A stretch of DNA of 64,000 nt from Thiodiazotropha sp040506975. Its GTDB lineage: Bacteria; Pseudomonadota; Gammaproteobacteria; Chromatiales; Chromatiaceae. The notes below the pieces were generated by a model. The model made no database searches. It saw only the letters and a list, made by a program, of their open reading frames with translations, and was not told the DNA's origin. How positions within the stretch are numbered: position 1 is the stretch's first letter; each line of letters starts with the position of its first letter. A program made the position numbers and the translations under genes. Positions 1 to 9,885 of the stretch are shown in pieces. The DNA lies in contig OZ242974.1 in NCBI GenBank assembly GCA_965211775.1, positions 1,116,001 to 1,180,000 on the forward strand, in the 5' to 3' direction.

Positions 1-1432
1 CAGCAAACAGATCGAGGTACCAGACCTGAGGAATGCCTGGCATGAACAGTTGAATCGCACGCGCGAGTCGCAGCTTGTCTTCATCCTCGCCAAGCGCACT
101 GAAGAAGGTTGCGTTGACCTGATAGTATGCGATCTTCTTGGCATCCGGACCGTATAGATTTTTTACCCTGCCCCCGCGCTCGATAATGCGATCGATAAGC
201 GTTTGAATCTTGTCGTCATCCAGTAGTCCGTCGCGTCTGACGCCATTATTTTCATTGCCTTTGAGGTCGAGCAAAGGTATGCCGTCATGACACCCGAGCA
301 TATTGATGGTTTGCAGTCCTTTGTCCTGAATGTCGCCAATCCATTTAAGCAGATGTCTGTTATTGACATTTTCGAGGGCATCGATAACAAGCCCAGGGAA
401 AAAGAAGTCGTAGATCGGATATCCCTTTTCCGCCACCTCTTCATGCAGTCCCGCACCATATTCTGAATGGATCTCTGGAAAGATGGTTAAACCATAACGG
501 TTGGCCAACTGTTTCAGTCTCTCCAGGTAATCCCAGGTCCCCGGCCGGTTGAAGAAATTGCTCTCCCCGGGTTCTTTGTGCAAGTACGCAAACGCGTCAA
601 GCCTTATGATTTTCGCTCCATAGTCCTTGAGTTTTTTCAGCGTTTCCTCATAAAAATGCCAGACCTTCTTTGACTTGGCGTTAAGGTCCATCTGTCCCAG
701 GTAGGATCGGTTGCGTTCAACTACGGAGAGAATCTCATTCTTGTAATGGGCATAGCCGTCAAGGTTGAACTGATTCGCATCCGTCTCCACCCCGATGTTC
801 TCATTTACGATTGCCGCTATGGATTTTGCGGCTTCATGGGTCACACCCTGAATGCCGGTGAAATCTGTGGCACTCACCGGTTTGTAGTTGACTTGTTGAT
901 AGAAGGTGTTCCAGTAGGGCCGTTGTGAGCCGTCTGGAAAACCGACCTTTAGAATCGGTAATCCCGGTTTACGCATGAACAGCTTGTTTAAGAAATCCTC
1001 CTTTGGAATGACGTAACCCTCTTCTCCCATTTGGCCGTGAGCGTGCCAAAACTCGTTCCAATCGACAAAGAAGTGTTTGTACTCAGATTTGTCGCCATGT
1101 TTCAGAAGATCCTTGAACTGTGGTGATGCCACAGACAGGTGATTGAGGATAAGATCGAATTTGAAGGTGATGTCGAGGTTGCTCAACTCCTTCAGATCCT
1201 GCTTGCAGACGAGTTCATCATTCAGGTTATAGTCGATGATGGAGAAGCCGCGATCGAGATCGCTGTTGAAAAAAGTGGGCAGGATGTAGAACAGCGAGAA
1301 TGCGTCCCTCAGTTCCGGCCGTTTCAATACGCCGACAATATCGGAGAGTTTTCCACCAATACTGTCCGGATAGGCATTCAGCATCACCCCGTCAGGGAGT
1401 GACTGTTGATTTTCATTGTGTTCGGCACTCAT
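1..1432 (-). CDS. GH13_18 sucrose phosphorylase-like glycoside phosphorylase (3' end beyond window)
   Basis: An open frame runs from ATG 1432 to the window edge (477 codons). It starts shortly after an AAGG ribosome-binding site. The N-terminal motif NAYPDSIGGKL, the nucleophile motif RLDAF (Asp279), the acid/base motif PEIH (Glu320) and CHDG (Asp383) follow the GH13 subfamily 18 pattern. That family reversibly phosphorolyses sucrose, glucosylglycerol or glucosylglycerate in the cytoplasm, giving glucose-1-phosphate. The visible end, PGIPQVWYLDLFA, lies just before the usual C-terminal beta domain, so roughly the last 70-120 residues are outside the window. The true substrate cannot be told from this sequence; a compatible-solute glucoside is as likely as sucrose. 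No partner gene is visible, and the next gene is divergent. Confidence 0.85.
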   Translation of the reverse strand, partial: MSAEHNENQQSLPDGVMLNAYPDSIGGKLSDIVGVLKRPELRDAFSLFYILPTFFNSDLDRGFSIIDYNLNDELVCKQDLKELSNLDITFKFDLILNHLSVASPQFKDLLKHGDKSEYKHFFVDWNEFWHAHGQMGEEGYVIPKEDFLNKLFMRKPGLPILKVGFPDGSQRPYWNTFYQQVNYKPVSATDFTGIQGVTHEAAKSIAAIVNENIGVETDANQFNLDGYAHYKNEILSVVERNRSYLGQMDLNAKSKKVWHFYEETLKKLKDYGAKIIRLDAFAYLHKEPGESNFFNRPGTWDYLERLKQLANRYGLTIFPEIHSEYGAGLHEEVAEKGYPIYDFFFPGLVIDALENVNNRHLLKWIGDIQDKGLQTINMLGCHDGIPLLDLKGNENNGVRRDGLLDDDKIQTLIDRIIERGGRVKNLYGPDAKKIAYYQVNATFFSALGEDEDKLRLARAIQLFMPGIPQVWYLDLFA

Positions 1433-2042
1433 CACATACCTTGCTGTAACTTGTTGTATTTTTGTTGTTTCTGGAGTGAAACGAACGCTGATGAATTATA
1501 TCGCCTCAATACCATATTACAACCGACAACCCTTTACAGAGTGTCACTCCTCTTGTCGGCAGAACGGGATTGAGATTAAGAGATTTGTTTGGGTTATGTG
1601 ATCGATTCCGGAGAGAGGGATTACAGCATCTGCAGGGACGTTCGATCCGGTTGACCATGCGATTTGCTGAGACTTTAAGCAAATCGCCCCATGCCTGATT
1701 TTTTTGGGAAAGCCGCAGGATCGAATTGATCCGAGTGTCTGGAGCAGGACCATGGCGGGTAACAAATAGTGAGAAATTGGCGGTTCTGAGGTGTGAATGA
1801 AATAAGTTTTTACTTTTATGTGTAGTAAGTTACGTGTAATTTATATGAAATAAATCTAGAAACATGGTTTTATACTCTGAATTACAGTTAAATTTTAAGA
1901 ATTTCACAAATTGCCGATATGATTCATGATATGAAGAGAGTTTCTCTTGAATTTGCCGCTTGAGTGACTGTTTCCTTGGGAAGCGGCATTTCAACAACTT
2001 ACTGGCCATGGTGCATTTTTCGTTCTGAATAGCTGTTAAAAC
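1433..2042. other. Divergent intergenic region with a 10-bp inverted repeat
   Basis: About 610 bases separate the GH13 gene (-) and the CHASE2 gene (+). I see no convincing gene. A perfect 10-bp inverted repeat (GCGATTTGCT / AGCAAATCGC, arms 1659-1668 and 1678-1687, 9-nt loop) is present and could be an operator or RNA hairpin. From about 1800 to 1930 the DNA becomes clearly AT-rich, as expected for a promoter region of the downstream operon, but I cannot assign -35/-10 boxes with confidence. Confidence 0.4.
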
Positions 2043-4718
2043 ATGACACAAAATTGGTTTACAGCTAGATACCGCGCGCTAATCATTGCGGTTGTGACGG
2101 TAATTTCAATTTGGGCGATGAGTCAGATTGGTCTATTTTCCGGGCTCTCTGGGTGGTTGTATGACAGGCTCGTCACATACAGCGCCGAGAGTAGTTACCA
2201 GCCAAGCGTGGTATTGGTCAAATTGCCTGAGAGTAGTGCGCCCAGCGCCATCGAATGGCGTAAGGTATTGGATGCATTGAGCCGGCTTAAGGCTGCCCAG
2301 GTGTTGGTGTTGTCACCGGATATTAACGCTCAGGATCAGTTTGATCAGTTCGCAGACACAACAAATCTTGTTTTGGGTCGTTATCTGATTCAGGATCCGG
2401 ACGATCCGGACAAACTGTATTTGCAGCCTTGGCCGGAATCAAGCAGGGGAATCGTTCACGGTGTGGCTAATCTGCCGGAGTCGGCCCAAGGTATAGTCAG
2501 GCATGGCACGACGCAAAGATTCGCGGATGGGAGTATGCAGGAACCCATTGCTGTGGTGGCTGCCAGGGAACGCGGTTTCGAAACGCCGTCGGTGGCTGAG
2601 CGGGGATTTCTGATCAACTTCAACCAGGGGCGGTATTCGCTCCCTACGCTTCATTTCGAGCGTCTCCTTGCAGGTGACCTGATCGAGGAGTTAATCGCGG
2701 ATCGCTCTGTCGTTTTCGGCCGGCCCATGATGCCTTCCACGCCCGGTATCTATACCCCGGTCACCTCCAATATGCGGCCCATGTCGGCCTTGGAGTTTCA
2801 TGGTTTCATGTTGGACAGTCTGCTTGGGAAGCGGGTGATTAAGGAACTGCCTGCTTGGGTAGTGCTGCTGTGGTTGACGGCGATAACCCTGATCAGTGTC
2901 TTTATCTATCAGTGGTTCATGATCCGTGAGGGTGTCTGGATCACCATCTTGTCTTTGGCCGTCTACATGACTCTCGGCTGGTTGGTGCTGTGGTTGCTGT
3001 ACTACTGGCTGCCTGTCTTGGAATTTGTCATGGCGCAGAGTGTGATGTTTTTATGGATCTCCCATGAGAAATCTGCACGGATGGAGCTGGAGATGCGCAC
3101 CATGCTCGCCGAGATGTCCTCCCGGTTGCGCAAGAGCGCGTTGCCACCGAGATTCTACGATACACCGCGTCACTGGGAGCAGCTGGAGGCTATGGTGGAT
3201 CAGACGCTCTCTTTGACCCGCCTGATCTTTCTCGAACGTGTAGAGGCCGATCATCGCGTCAAGGAGATCCAGGCCTTGCGCTGTTCCCTGGATTCCATCG
3301 ATGAACGTCGTCGCGATTACGAACGCACACCCTACAGCACGGCAATCGCAGCCGGAGGCCCCATCCGCATCGAGAAGACCTATCTTGAAAAGAGTGAATT
3401 GGAAACGGAGGACCAATATCTGGTGCCTTTGATCTACTCCGGCGAGATTCTCGGATTCTGGGCATTCGGTGTGGATATGGTGAAGATCCAGTCACGCCAG
3501 CAAATGGAGAGTATGGCCAAGGATTTCAGTTATCAGATCGCCGAGTTGCTGTATCACCGAAGGCATTGGCTGAACAAGGAAGCGGAAGAGGCTCGAATAT
3601 TGAGCCAGTACCTGAGTCTTCAAGGTGGTGAAGTGGTGCATAAAGATGTTCATCAGGCGCTCGACCTGATGGAGCGGCGGCTTTCGGTGCAGCAAAGTGT
3701 ATTCGACGGATTGGAGACAGCGACAGTACTGTATGATCTGTTTGGCCGGGTCATGCAGATCAATCACCATCTGGAGCAGTTGATGGCGGATGCCGATATT
3801 CCCGCCTTCGACTACACTGCCCTCGATCTTATGTCTGTACTCACAAACTTTGGCCGTGAGGCATGTCAGGATCTGCTTCGTCAAGTGGTCATGGAACGCA
3901 GAAGTTTGGTTGTGCCGGCCCGATTGGCCGCATTGCCAAATCAGCGCTTTCTTCTCAGAATGCGGGCGCTTAATTACGATGAAACGAGTGCGCGTACTGC
4001 CGCGGACAGTACACCATTTGAGTTGCTTGGTGTGTTGTTCGAACTTGATGACGTTTCCCTGATTCATCGGCTCTATAGCCACAAGGAAACATTGATTCAG
4101 CATCTCAGCCAGCGAATCGGACGGGGGCTGGACAATGCAATTCAATTGAGCAGTGAGGTGACTGCGGAGGGTCGGGCGGATACCATTGGCAAGGTTGTCG
4201 ACCACATCAAAAGTGAAAACCGGATGCTGAAGGAAGCAACTGCCTTTTTGAACAAAGAGATAGGCACTATGTCGCTGCAGCTTTTTCCGATCGATGGTCG
4301 ACAACCTATTTTAGAGAATATCGAAGAGATAAGCGGGCATGTGGAAGTGTCGGATATACGAATCGTTGCCGAACTGCCGGACGAACTGTCATTGGTGTTG
4401 GCCGAACCTGAGTTGCTGCATGATGTAACGGCCTCGGTACTCGATGCCTTGATCAAGGATGCATCGGAGGAGAGTACCATTCATATCATTGTTGAGGAAC
4501 AGGAGGAGTGGATTCGATATAAGTTCTACAACCAGGGTTTCGGTATGCCTAACGACAGATTCCAGGAATTTCTTTTTGAAGATGATGGAATCACTGAAGG
4601 TTACACACAGTTGCGCAATGCATTGCATCGTGTCCAGAGTTGGGGCGGGACTGTGGAAGCATCCAGTGAGCTTGGGGTCGGTACGAATATTGAGATCAAA
4701 TTGCGTGCATTCGGTTAA
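2043..4718 (+). CDS. CHASE2-domain membrane sensor with degenerate histidine-kinase core
   Basis: Predicted 891 residues. One N-terminal membrane helix (about 11-29) is followed by a periplasmic CHASE2-like domain (about 30-268), then a cluster of hydrophobic helices (about 270-340). The cytoplasmic part has a GAF-like region (about 375-500), a PAS-like region (about 550-690) and a C-terminal HATPase_c-like domain with NQGFGMP (about 829) and SELGVGTNIEIKL (about 876-888). The dimerisation region around residue 686 has a histidine but not the usual H-E-[LI]-R-[TS]-P box, so autophosphorylation is doubtful. The gene ends 41 bases before the CapC-like gene and looks like the first gene of that operon, suggesting it senses envelope state or controls polymer synthesis. 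No response regulator is adjacent. The ATG start has no strong ribosome-binding site. Confidence 0.7.
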   Translation: MTQNWFTARYRALIIAVVTVISIWAMSQIGLFSGLSGWLYDRLVTYSAESSYQPSVVLVKLPESSAPSAIEWRKVLDALSRLKAAQVLVLSPDINAQDQFDQFADTTNLVLGRYLIQDPDDPDKLYLQPWPESSRGIVHGVANLPESAQGIVRHGTTQRFADGSMQEPIAVVAARERGFETPSVAERGFLINFNQGRYSLPTLHFERLLAGDLIEELIADRSVVFGRPMMPSTPGIYTPVTSNMRPMSALEFHGFMLDSLLGKRVIKELPAWVVLLWLTAITLISVFIYQWFMIREGVWITILSLAVYMTLGWLVLWLLYYWLPVLEFVMAQSVMFLWISHEKSARMELEMRTMLAEMSSRLRKSALPPRFYDTPRHWEQLEAMVDQTLSLTRLIFLERVEADHRVKEIQALRCSLDSIDERRRDYERTPYSTAIAAGGPIRIEKTYLEKSELETEDQYLVPLIYSGEILGFWAFGVDMVKIQSRQQMESMAKDFSYQIAELLYHRRHWLNKEAEEARILSQYLSLQGGEVVHKDVHQALDLMERRLSVQQSVFDGLETATVLYDLFGRVMQINHHLEQLMADADIPAFDYTALDLMSVLTNFGREACQDLLRQVVMERRSLVVPARLAALPNQRFLLRMRALNYDETSARTAADSTPFELLGVLFELDDVSLIHRLYSHKETLIQHLSQRIGRGLDNAIQLSSEVTAEGRADTIGKVVDHIKSENRMLKEATAFLNKEIGTMSLQLFPIDGRQPILENIEEISGHVEVSDIRIVAELPDELSLVLAEPELLHDVTASVLDALIKDASEESTIHIIVEEQEEWIRYKFYNQGFGMPNDRFQEFLFEDDGITEGYTQLRNALHRVQSWGGTVEASSELGVGTNIEIKLRAFG

Positions 4719-4759
4719 ATCACAGTTACGCGGGCTGACAGAGACGTCTGCATAATCGC

Positions 4760-6154
4760 ATGGATATATTTCCCCTGCCACTTTTTCCTCAGGGCGGACT
4801 CGCCAGTTCGGTTATCACCACGGTCTGGATCGGTGTGGCCGTCGTGGCATTCTTCAATCTGCGCTTCGGATGGGTGTTATCCGGGTTGGTGGTGCCGGGT
4901 TATCTCGTTCCACTGATGATCATCAAGCCGTGGGCTGCGGCGATCATCATCATCGAGAGCATCATTACCTATTTTCTGGTCTGGTTTTTTTCCGAACTCC
5001 TTTCGCGTCTGGGATATTGGAGCCAGCTATTTGGTCGGGACAGGTTTTTCGCCTTAATCGTGATAAGCGTGCTTGTAAGGGTGCTGTTCGACGGCTGGCT
5101 GTTACCCGGTCTGGGTGAATGGTTTGTGGATCGATTCGATGTGGCTTTTGACTATCGCAACAATCTGCACAGTTTCGGCCTCATTATCATTGCATTGATC
5201 GCCAATCAATTCTGGAAGAGTGGTCTACGCATGGGGATTCTGCCGTTAGCGGGCAATCTGGTTGTCACCTATCTGATCGTGCGCTACGGGTTAATGGAGG
5301 TCACCAACTTTACGGTCAGTAATCTGAACTACATGTATGAAGATATTGCATCTTCGATACTGGCCAGTCCGAAGGCCTATATCATCCTGATAACCACAGC
5401 CTTCGTCGCATCTCGCATGAACCTACTCTATGGTTGGGATTTCAGTGGCATCATGATTCCCTCATTGTTGGCCTTGCAATGGTATCAGCCGGTCAAAATA
5501 CTGGCTTCTTTCTTTGAAGCCTTGTTGATACTGGGCATCGCGCATCTGCTTTTAAAGACCAAACCCTTCAAGAAAATCTCCATTGAAGGGGGACGCAAAC
5601 TACTGTTGTTTTTCAATATCGGATTTGTATACAAGCTCATTCTCGGCTATTTGATTCTATGGCTGATGCCGGAGGTCAAGGTTACGGATAGCTATGCATT
5701 CGGTTATCTTTTGGCGACCTTGATGGCGATGAAGATGCATGACAAAGATATCGCCGTGCGATTGACCAGAGCAACACTGCAGACCTCTCTTGTGGGTGTG
5801 GCCGTGGCAAGCGCAATCGGGTTTGCCCTGACGTTAATGCCTCAGCCGGATATCCAACTGGCAGCGCATGCCGGTGCGGTGTATCCGCAACGCTTGATTA
5901 ATAGTCAACCGCCTATATTGGATAGGGTACGCGAAGACAGGGTCCGGCTCTATCAGCCTCAGAGTCAGAATAAAATTCAGCTTCCCTTGACCTCTGAACT
6001 TGAGCGGTTTTCAGAAGGTTTGACGCAGTTGCAAGACTATCTGTCGTCAGGGAACGAACACAGTCTGCAGCAGGCGTTGGTGAAATTTCAGAAGGTAGGA
6101 TATGAACTGCTGCATGACGGTCAGGGCTACTATTATTTACCTGATTACTCATGA
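4760..6154 (+). pseudogene. PgsC/CapC-like poly-gamma-glutamate synthase membrane protein, N-terminal fragment (interrupted by IS1595)
   Basis: The fragment is strongly hydrophobic and holds two CapC units. Unit 1 (about 15-185) has SGLVVPGYLVPL, LFGRDRFFALI and LIIIALIANQF, matching the Bacillus PgsC blocks around GLVVPGYLAL, LYGRRKFAA and GVIVPGLIAN. Unit 2 (about 215-355) repeats the pattern with FSGIMIPSLLALQWYQP and DSYAFGYLLATLMAMK. PgsC/CapC partners the PgsB/CapB ligase in membrane-bound amide-polymer synthesis. Native sequence stops at 6139, where an IS1595 element begins; the last residues of this ORF are IS-encoded. Removing the IS1595 and IS1380 insertions with one target copy each gives one frame to 10623: 1085 codons, interrupted only by a TAG at 7612. 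Bacillus PgsC has about 150 residues, so this is a doubled and greatly extended version. Substrate is inferred. Confidence 0.75.
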
Positions 6155-7168
6155 GGCTCAGCTATTGAGCCTGTGGTGCAAGCATAATGGAACCTACTGA
6201 ATAAAAGAGGATTTCATCATGCCGAGAAATACTATTCAATTTCAAAAAGGTCTTGGTTTGCACGATTTTCTGGAACAATATGGGACCGAGGATCAGTGTC
6301 GACAGGCATTGTATGATTTGCGCTGGCCGACGGGCTATGTCTGCCCTGAGTGCGGCAACACAACAGGCTGTGAACTCAAAAAGCGTCAGATATATCAATG
6401 TCACAAGTGCCATCATCAGACTTCCCTGACCGCCGGCAGCATCTTCCATGGCACCAAGCTGCCGCTGAGAACGTGGTTTCTTGCGATCTATCTGTTGACC
6501 CAACGCAAGAAAAGTATCTCGGCGCTGCAACTTTCCCGCGAAATCGGGGTGAACTACAATACGGCCTGGCGACTCAAGCATAAGTTGATGCAGGTGATGA
6601 TGGAACGTGAGCGTGGAAAAAAACTGGCCGGTCGCATCGAATTGGATGATGCTTATCTCGGAGGCGAGCAAGCCGGTAAGCGTGGTCGTGGGTCGCGCAA
6701 CAAAATCCCTTTCGTAGCTGCTGTTGAGACGACGCGGGACGGCAGGCCCATGAAAATTCAACTGCGTCGTGTAAGGGGCTTCCGCAAACGTGAAATCGCC
6801 CGCTACGCCCGCTCCTGCTTGATGCCTGGCAGCGAAGTCTTTACCGATGGGCTTTGGTGCTTTAGTGGCGTGACAACCGCTGATTGCCATCATAACCCCA
6901 TGGTGACGGGTGGTGGGCGCCAAAGTGTCCAGTATTCGTGCTTCAAATGGGTAACCACGATGTTGGGTAATGTCAAAAACAGTCTGTTGGGTACTTTTCA
7001 TGCGATTCGAGATAAACATGTGTCGCGTTATCTTGCTGAGTTCGAATATCGGTTTAACCGCCGTTTCGATTTACCCGCCATGATTGAACGATTGCTTTTT
7101 GCCGCTCTTCGCACTCCACCTATGCCATATCGCCTCTTGAGAATGGCTGAGGTTTAGGGGTAATCAGG
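6140..7168 (+). mobile_element. IS1595-family insertion sequence, copy 1 (1029 bp)
   Basis: Ends carry the imperfect inverted repeat starting CCTGATTAC. Exact 8-bp target duplication ATTATTTA flanks it at 6132-6139 and 7169-7176. It sits inside the CapC-like gene, in the same orientation. The internal transposase is intact. The match of target copies shows a recent, simple insertion. Confidence 0.95.
6219..7157 (+). CDS. IS1595-family (ISXO2-like) transposase, copy 1
   Basis: 312 residues. An N-terminal zinc ribbon has two Cys pairs (CPECGN and CHKC, about 46-72). A helix-turn-helix-like stretch (LQLSREIGVNYNTAWRLKHK) precedes the DDE-type catalytic core with ELDDAYLGG, FTDGLW and the late NSLLGTFHAIRDKH block. 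It catalyses cut-and-paste or copy-type transposition of the 1029-bp element. AGAGGA lies 8 bases before the ATG. Intact frame. Confidence 0.95.
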   Translation: MPRNTIQFQKGLGLHDFLEQYGTEDQCRQALYDLRWPTGYVCPECGNTTGCELKKRQIYQCHKCHHQTSLTAGSIFHGTKLPLRTWFLAIYLLTQRKKSISALQLSREIGVNYNTAWRLKHKLMQVMMERERGKKLAGRIELDDAYLGGEQAGKRGRGSRNKIPFVAAVETTRDGRPMKIQLRRVRGFRKREIARYARSCLMPGSEVFTDGLWCFSGVTTADCHHNPMVTGGGRQSVQYSCFKWVTTMLGNVKNSLLGTFHAIRDKHVSRYLAEFEYRFNRRFDLPAMIERLLFAALRTPPMPYRLLRMAEV

Positions 7169-8317
7169 ATTATTTAAGAGAACAAGGGCCTGTGCGAGGA
7201 TGGGGCTTCTATCTGCTTAGGTCCGATTACAGGAGCCGAATGGTTGTCGAAGTGCCGGCCCCGTTGGATGAGCACGGCGCACTCGATGCCAGCTTGCAGT
7301 TGTTCGACTTGCTAGGCGTCCGCGGCCTGGCGGTTGCCGGCAGCAGTCGTTTTCTACATCCGGACCGGTCTGCGGATGTGCTGACAAATCCGCAAAGTTT
7401 CTTTCATGTTTTTCATTCGGTGTTCGCCAAACGAGATGTTCTGCAGGTAAGACGCTACACCCGGGAGACCATGCGTCTGAGCGCAGCCATCGAAACGGAA
7501 AAATACTCACTAAATGAAGATCTCCCCGAGGAACCGGAGAATATGCTGTGGGTGCATGTCGATCTGCCGTCAGATCTCGATTTGACAGCATTGAAACGGC
7601 TCACGGGATCATAGCACATTCAATGGCGGGACGCCCCCTTCGATAACCGTCAGCGTGAAGTCAGTCGCAGGGGATTCGCGGAACTTCTGCTCAATCAGCG
7701 CGGCATTCGTTCGGTACGGTCCCGGTCCGTAGGCTTTGGCAAAGCACCGCCCTTGGTCCTGGGATCCCAGCGTATCGATGGTTTTCTGCAAGACTGGATC
7801 CTGGCAAGAAAAGATCGGATAGCGGAACAAGGGAGCGATAAGTATGTTATCCCAAAGGTGGAGGAATTGCTCTTCTTCGATGCCGAAGTGCTTACCCCGC
7901 TGTTGAGTGTGTCGGTTGAATCCTACCTGGAGGGTGAATGGACGGAGGATGGTTTGGAAGAGTTGCGTGGCATTCAGGAAGCCGCGGGTGTTTTGAACTA
8001 TCACCTGATACGCTACCGGCATCAATCCACCGGGGAGGACTTTTTAATCCTTGCTGAGTCAGACAGCGGAGAAAGACGTTATTGGGGCACCTATGTATTC
8101 CGGCTCAGCAAGAGCAGCAACTATCTGGTTCAAGTGCCACGTCCCTTATATGAGCTAAACAGTTTCGAGTATGGGGTTTCACTGTTTCAACGCCTTAATG
8201 CCAAGGCGCTGCTGCTGGCCGGTTCGCATCCGGGCGCCAATACAGACGGCAGTGCGGATATTATCCGTTTGGATAATGTGGTGAATATGTTCAGTCTGGT
8301 CAATCAGGTTGTGCTAA
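7169..8317 (+). pseudogene. CapC-like protein, middle fragment with in-frame TAG
   Basis: This is the continuation of the CapC-like gene after the IS1595 insertion, in the same frame once 1037 bases are removed. Two open stretches (7192-7614 and 7753-8412) share that frame and are separated only by TAG at 7612-7614; the codons between them encode normal protein (HIQWRDAPFDN and so on). A CAG-to-TAG change would explain it. The fragment encodes a soluble, presumably periplasmic region with two diverged copies of one domain: GFYLLRS...VVEVPAPL...DRSAD, and GTYVFRLS...LVQVPRPL...DGSAD. Both resemble the small secreted protein encoded at 15661. The native part ends at 8317, the second base set of the CTAA target copy, where an IS1380 element begins; the ORF tail after that is IS-encoded. 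Confidence 0.65.
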
Positions 8318-9885
8318 CCCGCATGTTTCATCCGTTTTTAAATTTAGCCGGTGATATGGCCAAGCTTGGATGGTTTGCCCTCACTGGGAACCAAACCTCT
8401 ATCAAGCCCTGATTTTCCACCCTCCGGGCAGACTCCCCCTTACCCCCATTGTTGATCAACGTGCCGGGGCAGCACTCTGCCGGGCTATCCCGGCTTGAGT
8501 CGTGCCGCCACCTGGAAAAACAGCGCCTGATAGGGATAGGTGCTGGAGAGCAGGAAGCGGATCCGTCGCGTGTTGCGAATGATGACCGCCCCGATCTTGA
8601 ACAGTTTGAGCCGGATCGTGGTCATCTGTGCACGCGCCAGTTCCGTGCCCTTCAGCGCGAGGCGCCGGATGGCCTCCATCAGCACATAGGCCAGACTGGA
8701 CAGCAGTAGACGAAACTGATTGGCCCACCAGTAATGCGCGCTGGTGCGATCGGCGAACAGCCCCAGTTGCTGCTCCTTGATTCGGTTCTCCATGTCACCA
8801 CGGGCGCAGTAGAGGTCATCGTAAAGGCGCTGTTTGTCGCCGGCCAGGTTGGTGACGATGAAGCGTGGATTTGGCCCCTTGTCGGTGACCTCCAGTTTGG
8901 CGATCACCTTGCGACGCGTCTTCCAGGTGCTGGCGGCATAGTGAAACTGAAAGAATTCCCGCATCTTCATGCCGGTTCGCTTCGCCAGTTCCTCAACCCA
9001 CTGCATGGGCTCACGGATACACCGCAGCAAGGCGTCATTCTTGGCGATGCCCACGATATAGCCCACAGCGTTGCGCTCGCACCAGCTGAGCATGTGGTGA
9101 CGGCAAAAGCCGCTATCGCCCCGAAAGATGATACGCACTTCAGGCCAAGCCCGGCGCAGGCGTTTGACCAACAGCGCCAGAATTGCCCAGGCATGCTTGG
9201 GCGCATCGATCCGGCTGGGCCGCAGATAACTCACCAGCAGTTGATCGCCACAAAAGACATACAGGGGCAGGAAGCAGTAGTGATCGTAGTAGCCGTGAAA
9301 GAAGCGGCCTTCCTGGCGGCCATGCACCGGATCATCCGTGGCGTCGAAATCCAGGATCAGCTCATCGGGTGGTGCATCATATGAGGCAATGAACTGCTCG
9401 AGCAGTAGGTTGTGGACATCAACGGCAACCCGGCGATCGACCCGGTTCTCCAGCCGACAAAGTGTCGACTGGCTGCCCAGTACCTCCTCGCGTTCGATCG
9501 AGCTCTGTAGGGCCGGGTCGGTGCGTAGTGTCTGATGGTCGTTCAGATCTTCATAACCCAGGCAGAGCCCATAGACTCGCTGGCGCAACAGGCTCAACTG
9601 GCTGTGTTCAATATAGCGGGGATCTCGCGGGTCGGGGATGACCGCATCAACCGCCTCGAGCAATCCCAGACGCCTGTCGATCTCACGCAGCAGCAACACG
9701 CCGCCGTCCGAGGTGATATCGCCACCGGAAAACTCGGCTTGAACCTTACGGCGTTTTAGGGCTGGAAAATCAAAGGCAGTCTGGGTACAGTTTGTCACAG
9801 GCAAAATCCTTTCGATTACAGTGTAAGCAACTGAATTATATCGAAGTATCAGGATTTTGCCTTTTTAATGCGTGAAATATTGGGG
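8318..9885 (-). mobile_element. IS1380-family insertion sequence, copy 1 (1568 bp)
   Basis: Imperfect terminal repeats CCCGCATGTTTCATCC and CCCCAATATTTCACGC. The 4-bp target duplication CTAA is at 8314-8317 and 9886-9889. It is inserted in the CapC-like gene, opposite to its direction. Insertion plus duplication (1572 bp) keeps the host frame. Confidence 0.95.
8485..9798 (-). CDS. IS1380-family transposase, copy 1
   Basis: 437 residues from GTG 9798, which is placed about 7 bases after AAAGGA; a TTG two codons upstream is also open. Motifs typical of IS1380 DDE transposases are present: GGDITSDGG near the N-terminus, ILDFDATDDPVHG, the second catalytic RGDSGFC, and a C-terminal region with YDDLYCARGDMENRIKEQQL carrying the catalytic Glu. 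Intact. A single silent difference from the other copies is visible at the AWAIL codons. Confidence 0.93.
   Translation of the reverse strand: MTNCTQTAFDFPALKRRKVQAEFSGGDITSDGGVLLLREIDRRLGLLEAVDAVIPDPRDPRYIEHSQLSLLRQRVYGLCLGYEDLNDHQTLRTDPALQSSIEREEVLGSQSTLCRLENRVDRRVAVDVHNLLLEQFIASYDAPPDELILDFDATDDPVHGRQEGRFFHGYYDHYCFLPLYVFCGDQLLVSYLRPSRIDAPKHAWAILALLVKRLRRAWPEVRIIFRGDSGFCRHHMLSWCERNAVGYIVGIAKNDALLRCIREPMQWVEELAKRTGMKMREFFQFHYAASTWKTRRKVIAKLEVTDKGPNPRFIVTNLAGDKQRLYDDLYCARGDMENRIKEQQLGLFADRTSAHYWWANQFRLLLSSLAYVLMEAIRRLALKGTELARAQMTTIRLKLFKIGAVIIRNTRRIRFLLSSTYPYQALFFQVAARLKPG

Noticed and set aside
3492..4304. 270-residue minus-strand frame opposite the CHASE2 sensor
   Set aside because: No start signal or family features; the plus-strand protein is better supported.
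6162..7019. 285-residue open frame antisense to the IS1595 transposase (also at 14186-15043, 62301-63158 and, in part, 31173-32029)
   Set aside because: It recurs only because the element recurs. It is the reverse-strand shadow of a conserved transposase and shows no protein features of its own.
8734..9384. 216-residue antisense frame in each IS1380 copy (with 65-, 74- and 86-90-residue companions)
   Set aside because: Shadows of the 437-residue transposase in other frames; no family features.
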